Shown here in pieces: positions 45,195 to 50,687 of a stretch of 50,687 nucleotides of DNA. The DNA comes from CAYNNP01 sp964398215. Lineage in GTDB: Bacteria; Planctomycetota; Planctomycetia; Pirellulales; Pirellulaceae. How positions within the stretch are numbered: the first letter of the stretch is position 1; each line of letters starts with the position of its first letter. Both the position numbers and the translations under genes were made by a program. The notes under the pieces were generated by a model, which was not told where the DNA came from, made no database searches, and worked only from the letters and a program-made list of their open reading frames with translations. The DNA lies in NCBI GenBank assembly GCA_964398215.1, contig CAYNNP010000019.1, positions 1-50,687 of the forward strand, in the 5' to 3' direction.

Positions 45195-45869
45195 CTAATG
45201 CTTACGAATTCGCTTACCAATCCGCTTAGAATCAGGTTTGGTGATCCGCTCGAAAATGCCTCGCAAAATCACTTGTTCGAGTGATGCATCGCGTCCCAGC
45301 GGGATCCAGCCAAGCGTTATCGGGCTATCTTCATATCCATCTTCAGTACGGGTAAGAGTCCCGTCGTGCCGTCGCGAAATCGACGATTCCGTAGCAAACT
45401 GGCTGCGGTCAGTGTCTTCCAGATCTTTCTGCACGATGACTTCCAACGAATAGCCCGCACCTTGAGGCCGAACGATCACCGTGGCTTTGCGTCGAATTGA
45501 TTGCAAAGTACTTTGCAACCGCTCAAAACCCGCTGTGCTGTCTTTGCGCCAAGGTTCAATCAACGACGCCCCAACCTGATAGGCCGTTTCCGCGCGACCA
45601 TCCAGAACAATTCCATTGGAATTTTGGACAGGCTGTTCTCGCGAAATCCGAAAGTAGTCATCCAATGTGTCGACGACTTGCAGCCAAACAAACGTATCTT
45701 GGCTAGGCGGAATTCGAATCGGATTTGGGATAACCGTATCCGGCTGCTTTCGGCCCAACCGATAAGCAATCTGTCCACAGCCAACTGAAAACCCGGCAGC
45801 GCAAACCAACAGCCCCATCAATGCGCCAAGCGCAAGGCGTTTGCGAGAAAAGTAAAGCTGCCGAATCAT
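45195..45869 (-). CDS. Possible lipoprotein of unknown function
   Basis: A 224-residue protein starting at the ATG at 45869, 11 bases after the stop of the PpiC-type gene; a longer frame exists. A hydrophobic N-terminus (LALGALMGLLVCAAGFSVGC) ends in a lipobox-like SVGC (Cys31). The mature part has FVWLQVVDTLDDYFRI and VIVRPQGAGYSLEVIVQKDL, an alpha-beta pattern. The C-terminus is Lys/Arg-rich (PDSKRIGKRIRKH). Its operon with a foldase suggests an envelope role; nothing more specific can be said. Confidence 0.72.
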   Translation of the reverse strand: MIRQLYFSRKRLALGALMGLLVCAAGFSVGCGQIAYRLGRKQPDTVIPNPIRIPPSQDTFVWLQVVDTLDDYFRISREQPVQNSNGIVLDGRAETAYQVGASLIEPWRKDSTAGFERLQSTLQSIRRKATVIVRPQGAGYSLEVIVQKDLEDTDRSQFATESSISRRHDGTLTRTEDGYEDSPITLGWIPLGRDASLEQVILRGIFERITKPDSKRIGKRIRKH

Positions 45870-45880
45870 TCTTGCCCCAA

Positions 45881-47050
45881 TTATTGCTTGGTTGGCAATG
45901 GCTTTGACCCTGGTACATCTTCTGGAAAAAGAGTCCAAACTGGCACCGAATCGACAACATCCTTCATTACTTTTTCTTGCTGGACTCTGACCTTTTCATT
46001 TTGAATCGTCGTTTTAATTTTCTCTTGCAGCTCAGCGATCGGCGTTACGCCGGCCGACTTACGCTCCAGAACCCGAATGACATGAATTCCGATATCGTCA
46101 TAGATCAAGTCGCTCATCTTGTTCAGCGGAATGCTAAAGATTTGTTTGTCCATGGCATCCGACGCCAACGAGCCTTGGCTGGTCCACTCATGCAGTCCAC
46201 CGCTGGACGCAAGTGGTTCTTGGCTCTTTGATTTGGCGACGGCCTGCAGGTTGCCACCAAAGTAGGCTTCGCGAGCCATCGCGTTGATCGCTTGCTGGGC
46301 GGCTTCCTTCGAAGGAAACCGGTCGTAGTACACTGACAGCTGTTCCCAGCGAGCCTGCGCTTTGTGTTGGTATTCTTCGTTGTGATCTTTGTAGTAGCTA
46401 GCGATTTCTGCGATCGTAACTTTGGGCTGCTTCTCAACCGCCGATCTCATGTACATGTGGCCAAGCATCAAGTCCATGAAGTTTCGCTGCCGTGCTTGTA
46501 ACGACGATCCTTCCGCACGGAGCTTGTCGTCCAATTCAATCCGCGTAGAAGCCTTCAGTTTCTCCATCATCGTCGGAACTTCGGATTCAAAGAACAACTG
46601 CCGAGCCCTTGATGCCATCAGGTCGCTGGCCTCTTTGCGTTTCTCAGCGTCCTGCGTCCCAACCTGATCCAGGATGAACTTTTCACGCAAGCGTTTTGTG
46701 CTGACTGTTTGAGCCAACAAGCCTCGAGTCAAGTTGATGCGTGCAAATTTGATCTGCTCTTCCGGAACTTCCTGCTGAGTCTGATCCAAGACTTGTTGTA
46801 TTCGAGCGTCCACCCGAGGCTTCAGGTCGCCGTACAGGATTTGCGACTCGCCCACGACCGCGATGACGGTCGCCGGGTCCTCCGGCAACTGAATTGTCAA
46901 AGCCTTTTCGATCGCCTCGCGCGTCAAGCCTGGTTGCGGAGGCTGCTGCGCTTGAGCAGTCACAGTCAAGAGCGCAAAACAAAGCGACATAAAACTGGAC
47001 GTTCGTCGCAGTGCCGTGCGAGAAAGTTTATTTGTGATGGGCGCTGTCAT
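45881..47050 (-). CDS. PpiC/SurA-type peptidyl-prolyl isomerase
   Basis: A secreted foldase of 389 residues. The signal peptide is about 1-35 (SSFMSLCFALLTVTAQAQ). An N-terminal helical chaperone-like domain contains VIAVVGESQILYGDLKPRVD, as in SurA-type proteins. A parvulin domain spans about 225-340: ARWEQLSVYYDRFPSKEAAQ, SSGGLHEWTSQGSLASDAM and LIYDDIGIHVIRVLERKSAG. It should help fold proteins outside the cytoplasm, in keeping with the many exported proteins nearby. It is the first gene of a two-gene minus-strand unit. Confidence 0.9.
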   Translation of the reverse strand: MTAPITNKLSRTALRRTSSFMSLCFALLTVTAQAQQPPQPGLTREAIEKALTIQLPEDPATVIAVVGESQILYGDLKPRVDARIQQVLDQTQQEVPEEQIKFARINLTRGLLAQTVSTKRLREKFILDQVGTQDAEKRKEASDLMASRARQLFFESEVPTMMEKLKASTRIELDDKLRAEGSSLQARQRNFMDLMLGHMYMRSAVEKQPKVTIAEIASYYKDHNEEYQHKAQARWEQLSVYYDRFPSKEAAQQAINAMAREAYFGGNLQAVAKSKSQEPLASSGGLHEWTSQGSLASDAMDKQIFSIPLNKMSDLIYDDIGIHVIRVLERKSAGVTPIAELQEKIKTTIQNEKVRVQQEKVMKDVVDSVPVWTLFPEDVPGSKPLPTKQ

Positions 47051-47404
47051 CAGTACGACTTCTGGGAGAATTGGAATTCGTTATCCGCTTGTAGCCATAG
47101 GTCAAAACCAAGTTCAACCCCAGAAGTGTTCCACAGCGTGAAACATGCTCGAATACAGTCGATTTCATCAAAAACTAACGAAGCAGTAACTTGGCCGCTC
47201 CCAGCCGAGATTCAGAAATTGGGTTCAGGCCGTAGCCGGAGTCACCTGACTTCGGTTTTCACCAAACAGCCTGAATTCTGGCGAATCCAGCCACGCCAAA
47301 AATCAAATCTGGTCAGAGCAGACTTGCGCGAACCAGGCTCGCTACAAAACGCTCTATACTCTGATTGGCACGCTCGAACCTTCCCCCGATTTTGAGGTGA
47401 TTGC
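47051..47404. other. Divergent intergenic region
   Basis: About 354 bases between the PpiC-type gene (minus) and the coiled-coil gene (plus). No gene is seen. GAGGTG at 47394-47399 is the ribosome site of the next gene. Confidence 0.45.
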
Positions 47405-47899
47405 TTGGATTCGACCCAAGAAATGGTACAGATCAATCTGTGCCGCGCGCTGAAGCTAAAGAACCGGCTCGCTAGCCGCCTTTCCCGCTTGGATCAACTG
47501 CTAGTCCAGCACAACAGTTCGGTCAAAGACCATAGTGAATACGATGCCAAACTCCTCTATTCACAGCGAATGATTCTGTCGGAAAAGCTCGTTGGACTGA
47601 AGCTTGAAATCTCCAAAGCAAACATGCAGGTCCAGCAACAGATCTACGAGATTGCAGAATGCAAGGCTCTGTGTCGCACATTGAACGAAGTCAACACGTC
47701 ACATGGTCCCCATTCGGTCGGCTACGGCGAGCCCGTTCAGTATTTCGAGGCTCAGTTTCGCAAGCCAGACATTCAAAAAGAAATTCGCAAAGTCGAACGC
47801 GAAATCGATCGAATTCAAGACGAGCTTGATTCGTACAACTACACTACCAAGATCAGCATTCCAGAAGATTGGATCAAGCAATCAGAGGAAGATCTATAA
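47405..47899 (+). CDS. Coiled-coil protein, possibly DIP1984/septicolysin-like
   Basis: A 164-residue, largely helical cytoplasmic protein. A TTG start at 47405 is supported by GAGGTG five bases upstream; an ATG at 47423 lacks this spacing. Helical segments such as RALKLKNRLASRLSRLDQLL and DIQKEIRKVEREIDRIQDEL, with a final NYTTKISIPEDW, resemble by eye the DIP1984/septicolysin family (short, about 150 residues, with a long coiled coil and an 'N..T.I' end). This match is tentative. No enzymatic function is expected. Confidence 0.72.
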   Translation: MDSTQEMVQINLCRALKLKNRLASRLSRLDQLLVQHNSSVKDHSEYDAKLLYSQRMILSEKLVGLKLEISKANMQVQQQIYEIAECKALCRTLNEVNTSHGPHSVGYGEPVQYFEAQFRKPDIQKEIRKVEREIDRIQDELDSYNYTTKISIPEDWIKQSEEDL

Positions 47900-48007
47900 A
47901 GCAAACGTGCTGTTCACTGAATCGTTCTCATGCAGTTTGCTAACCGACCAGGGTGCCAGATGTGTAATCCAAATGCCAGCGAGTTGGGCGGCTGATGTAG
48001 GTCGTCG

Positions 48008-48031
48008 TTTGCCAAGCTCATGCTTGGCAAA
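48008..48031. repeat. 10-bp stem hairpin
   Basis: TTTGCCAAGC and GCTTGGCAAA flank a TCAT loop. There is no T-run after it, so it may be a terminator for the preceding gene or a regulator site. Confidence 0.5.
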
Positions 48032-48192
48032 TCAACATCGCGACTCATTCATCTCTCGTTTTGATTTTGATCATGACCTTGCCTCAAGATTCAAAGTGTC
48101 ATGTCGATAATTAAAAACTCAAGCCTCAAGACTCTTCTTGGCGGATTACCGCTGGCGCCCTCCTTTCTTCTTTCGTGACACCCCGCCTACAA

Positions 48193-48207
48193 GCCAAGAA
48201 TCTTGGC
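48193..48207. repeat. GCCAAGA-A-TCTTGGC dyad
   Basis: A 7-bp dyad with one central base, sharing the GCCAAG/CTTGGC half-site with the hairpin about 170 bases upstream. It is a candidate operator for the DUF1080/sulfatase unit. Confidence 0.4.
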
Positions 48208-48319
48208 GTTGACCTTCACAACTTTTCTTCGACCAGGTGATTGCACTTCAATTCTGCCGTCGCCACGTTGCTTTTGGCTTAGAATAAACGCCACATTCTA
48301 CCCAAAGGAACCGTCGACT

Positions 48320-48928
48320 ATGAAATCTGTATTCATTGCCTGTTGGATTTGTCTTGGCATCACGATTGCCGACGCACAAGAAACCAAGACTGATTTGAAA
48401 TGGGCCGTCTTGTTTGACGGAAAATCGCTCGACGCTTGGGTGCCATCCAAAGTCCCCGAGTGCTGGACAGCTAAGAAAGGTGTCTTGGTGTGCAAGAACA
48501 ACAAGCAGAAGAAAGGCGACATCCTTCATACCAAACAGGCTTACAAAGACTTCATCTGCGAACTGGATTTCAAATTCATTTCGGGACGGATCGATTCTGG
48601 TGTTCACGTTCGCAACGACAAGGATCAAATCCAAATCGGCGAGTCGGGAAGCTTGAAACGCGACATGACTGCTTCTCCCTACATTCCAGGCAAGGGTTAC
48701 CCTGTCGAAGCCGCCGGTGTGAAAGACCTGCTGAAACTAAAAGATTGGAACACGCTCCGAATTCGCTGTGTCGGGCCGAAATATACGACTTGGCTGAACG
48801 GGAAAGAGGTCATGAATTATGAATCCGCGAGCGCTTCCAAAAAAGGGCCGCTGGGAATTCAACTTCATGGTAGCCGCGAAATGGAAATCCATTACCGCAA
48901 CATTCGTGTTGCTCCGATCGAAAATTGA
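48320..48928 (+). CDS. Secreted DUF1080 (3-keto-disaccharide hydrolase-like) protein
   Basis: A 202-residue exported protein from the ATG at 48320 (AAGGAA 8-9 bases upstream). The signal peptide ends at about residue 20 (IADAQ). The concanavalin-like beta-sandwich of DUF1080 is clear: VLFDGKSLDAWVPSK, KDFICELDFKFISG, DSGVHVRND, WNTLRIRCVGPKYTTWLNGK and GPLGIQLHG with a final IHYRNIRVAPI. Members of the family hydrolyse 3-keto-glycosides. The sulfatase gene follows 88 bases later, suggesting joint use of a sulfated sugar. Confidence 0.92.
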   Translation: MKSVFIACWICLGITIADAQETKTDLKWAVLFDGKSLDAWVPSKVPECWTAKKGVLVCKNNKQKKGDILHTKQAYKDFICELDFKFISGRIDSGVHVRNDKDQIQIGESGSLKRDMTASPYIPGKGYPVEAAGVKDLLKLKDWNTLRIRCVGPKYTTWLNGKEVMNYESASASKKGPLGIQLHGSREMEIHYRNIRVAPIEN

Positions 48929-49016
48929 CGAGCCTGATCATTACGTTAACTTCGTCTTGCTCGAAGATATCCTGCCTCCCATAATTCTCCCGCGAATTGC
49001 TCAGCTGAAATCGACC

Positions 49017-50567
49017 ATGCACAAATTTCTGTTCGCGCTCGTAGCCGTTCTGCCACTCTCAAGTCTTGCGGCCGCGACGGACAGCAAGCCAAACGTTGTC
49101 ATTATCTACGCAGATGATTTGGGCTATGGGGATGTTCAATGTTACAACCCCGAACGCGGCAAGATCCCAACGCCGCATATCGACGGACTTGCTCTTGAAG
49201 GAATGCGGTTCACCGATGCACACTCGTCGTCCGGAGTCTGTTCGCCATCGCGGTATACGCTGCTGACTGGTCGGTACCACTGGCGATCGCGACTGCAGCG
49301 AGGCATTGTTGGATTGTGGCAGCAACCGTTGATTCCAAAAGATCGCTTGACGATTGGCGGACTTGCAAAGCAGCAGGGCTACAAGACTGCGTGCATCGGA
49401 AAATGGCACCTCGGATGGAACTGGCCAATCGCAGCCGAACAGAAGAAGTTCTTCAAGTCGCCTGCTAAGAATAAAAAAGTCCCCGTCAGCAATGAACAGC
49501 AAGTCGCCTGGAAGAGTATCTTTTCGGAAGCAATTACCGATGGCCCCACGGCGGTCGGGTTTGACCAGTACTTTGGCACCGACGTTCCAAACTGGCCGCC
49601 ATATTGTTTCATCGAAAATGATCGTACCGTTGGCATTCCAAGTGAATACGCAGATGCCGCCCTGTTCAAACGGAATCAAGCCAGCAAGCAGGGCCCAGCG
49701 GTCAAAGGCTGGACGCTTGAACCAATCCTGCCCGCTCTTGGAGACCGCGCGTCTGACTTCATTCGGCGTGAAGCTTCAACACCGGAACCGTTTCTGATCT
49801 ACATGTCGCTGACTTCTCCTCACACGCCGCTTTCTGTCAACGACCAATGGAAAGGAAAAAGTGGTTTGAATCTCTACGCAGACTTCGTGATGGAGACCGA
49901 TGCTGTCGTGGGGCAGGTGCTAAATGCGTTGAAAGAATCCGGAGCGGCAGACAACACGCTCGTGTTATTCACCAGTGACAACGGCTGTGCTCCCTACATC
50001 GGCGTCACCGACTTGGAAAAGAATGGGCACTATCCAAGCGGACCGCTACGAGGCTACAAGGCGGACGCGTGGGAAGGCGGGCACCGTGTTCCGTTTATCG
50101 TTCGCTGGCCGGGTCATGTCAAAGCCAACACCCAGTGCGGACAACTCGTTCATCAGGCAGATGTCATCGCGACGCTTGCTGAAGTTCTAGATCAAGAACT
50201 CCCCGACGACGCAGGCGAAGACAGCTTCAGCCTGATGTCACTGCTGATGGGTACCGACGAACCTGTGCGTGAACACTCCGTGAGTGCTTCGATCAATGGC
50301 GTTCCCGGCGTTCGCAGTGGCACCTGGAAGTACATTCCCGCGCCAGGTTCCGGCGGCTGGGGCAAAGGTGGTGATCAGTCGCAACCAATGCAGCTATACA
50401 ACCTGGCTGACGACATTGCCGAATCAAACAACCTTGCCGCCAAAATGCCCGACCGGGTCAAAGAGATGCAATCGCTACTGGAAACGCTGATAACCCGCGG
50501 CCGCAGTACGCCAGGAACACCGCAGCAGAACGACGTGAAAGTCGTCCGCTATCCAAAACGAAAGTAG
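49017..50567 (+). CDS. S1-type sulfatase
   Basis: A 516-residue exported sulfatase from the ATG at 49017; a longer open frame runs back into the DUF1080 gene. The signal peptide is about 1-20. Metal ligands are in VVIIYADDLGYGDV (Asp33, Asp34). The formylglycine motif is CSPSRYTLLTGR with Cys75. IGKWHLGW and FTSDNGCAPY provide the other active-site residues. The C-terminal domain includes GGHRVPFIVRWPG and LYNLADDIAESNNLA. It should remove sulfate from a polysaccharide after Cys-to-formylglycine activation by a maturase encoded elsewhere. Confidence 0.94.
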   Translation: MHKFLFALVAVLPLSSLAAATDSKPNVVIIYADDLGYGDVQCYNPERGKIPTPHIDGLALEGMRFTDAHSSSGVCSPSRYTLLTGRYHWRSRLQRGIVGLWQQPLIPKDRLTIGGLAKQQGYKTACIGKWHLGWNWPIAAEQKKFFKSPAKNKKVPVSNEQQVAWKSIFSEAITDGPTAVGFDQYFGTDVPNWPPYCFIENDRTVGIPSEYADAALFKRNQASKQGPAVKGWTLEPILPALGDRASDFIRREASTPEPFLIYMSLTSPHTPLSVNDQWKGKSGLNLYADFVMETDAVVGQVLNALKESGAADNTLVLFTSDNGCAPYIGVTDLEKNGHYPSGPLRGYKADAWEGGHRVPFIVRWPGHVKANTQCGQLVHQADVIATLAEVLDQELPDDAGEDSFSLMSLLMGTDEPVREHSVSASINGVPGVRSGTWKYIPAPGSGGWGKGGDQSQPMQLYNLADDIAESNNLAAKMPDRVKEMQSLLETLITRGRSTPGTPQQNDVKVVRYPKRK

Positions 50568-50586
50568 GGACTCTTTGTCTGATGGG

Positions 50587-50687
50587 CTACTTGCGCCCCA
50601 GCATTCGATCTAGCGAGTCGCCAGTTTGATAGATCAGTGCTTCTGGAAAATGTTGATACGGATGAAAGTACTCGAAGGTTAGATAAT
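50587..50687 (-). CDS. 3' end of a truncated minus-strand gene
   Basis: Reading the minus strand from the right edge, an open frame gives YLTFEYFHPYQHFPEALIYQ then TGDSLDRMLGRK and stops with TAG at 50587-50589. The composition looks like a real protein end. It converges with the sulfatase gene 19 bases away. Only 33 codons are inside the window, so no family can be named. Confidence 0.5.
   Translation of the reverse strand, partial: YLTFEYFHPYQHFPEALIYQTGDSLDRMLGRK

Larger units (their letters stand above)
47900..48319. other. Intergenic region with two related inverted repeats
   Basis: About 420 bases with no supported gene. It holds the hairpin at 48008-48031 and a second dyad at 48193-48207, both built on GCCAAG/CTTGGC, and the GGAA ribosome site of the next gene. 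Confidence 0.45.

Noticed and set aside
1..50687. CRISPR arrays, insertion sequences, prophage, tRNA or rRNA genes
   Set aside because: Reading both strands I found no regularly spaced repeats, transposase or phage genes, or tRNA T-arm signatures in suitable context. A dedicated tRNA and ncRNA search would be needed to exclude them fully.

Overview
The window looks like a chromosomal segment of a planctomycete, most likely from the Pirellulaceae (Rhodopirellula and relatives). I infer this from the sequence alone. The clues are secreted proteins with planctomycete traits: an NPCBM domain, a DUF1080 protein, an S1 sulfatase, a PL6 lyase, and a GH13 enzyme with a 'QLEARQLM' N-terminal motif plus dockerin-like and GEVED repeats. 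There are also small proteins I associate with this phylum, frequent TTG starts, a full general secretion operon and moderate GC content. I see no phage, transposon, CRISPR, rRNA or tRNA.

Layout. (1) 1-9834, plus strand: a secreted thioredoxin-like protein, then a tightly packed run made of an NPCBM protein, three consecutive HtrA/PDZ-type proteins, a secreted Pro/Lys-rich protein and a Tat-exported sugar isomerase-like protein. The first HtrA gene is split by an assembly gap whose flanks duplicate 55 bp; removing gap and duplicate restores one frame. The first HtrA protein keeps its catalytic triad and the next two have lost it. (2) 9858-12295: a long coiled-coil protein (minus), ruvX (plus), a hairpin terminator and a small conserved-looking protein (minus). 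(3) 12887-24298: a type II secretion operon with gspD, E, F, G, H, I, J, K, then C-like, L-like and M-like genes and a TPR lipoprotein. Most genes overlap or are separated by a few bases, and a 20-bp perfect palindrome lies upstream. (4) 24379-28497: an amidohydrolase, then on the minus strand an MlaE-type permease, an ABC ATPase with every nucleotide-binding motif degraded, and an MCE protein carrying a PDZ-like domain. (5) 28889-38187: an FHA-GGDEF protein, a fatty acid desaturase, a lipoprotein and a 1263-residue secreted GH13 protein. These are followed by a divergent pair: a sigma-70 factor with altered region 2 and a MerR/cobalamin-binding-type regulator whose B12 motifs are altered. (6) 38375-42961: a NatA-like ATPase, an ABC-2 permease fused to a CPBP protease domain, and a DUF1963 protein. 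(7) 42993-50687: a PL6 lyase, a small planctomycete protein, a possible lipoprotein and a PpiC-type isomerase on the minus strand; then a coiled-coil protein, a DUF1080 protein and a sulfatase on the plus strand; then a partial minus-strand gene.

How the parts fit. Much of the window concerns the cell envelope and extracellular polysaccharide use: the secretion machine, exported hydrolases, envelope proteases, an outer-membrane lipid transport module and a folding catalyst. The most unusual theme is repeated loss of catalytic or ligand-binding residues in otherwise well-kept proteins. It appears in two pseudoproteases, one ABC pseudo-ATPase and one B12-type regulator without its histidines. 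These are the best candidates for undescribed biology here.
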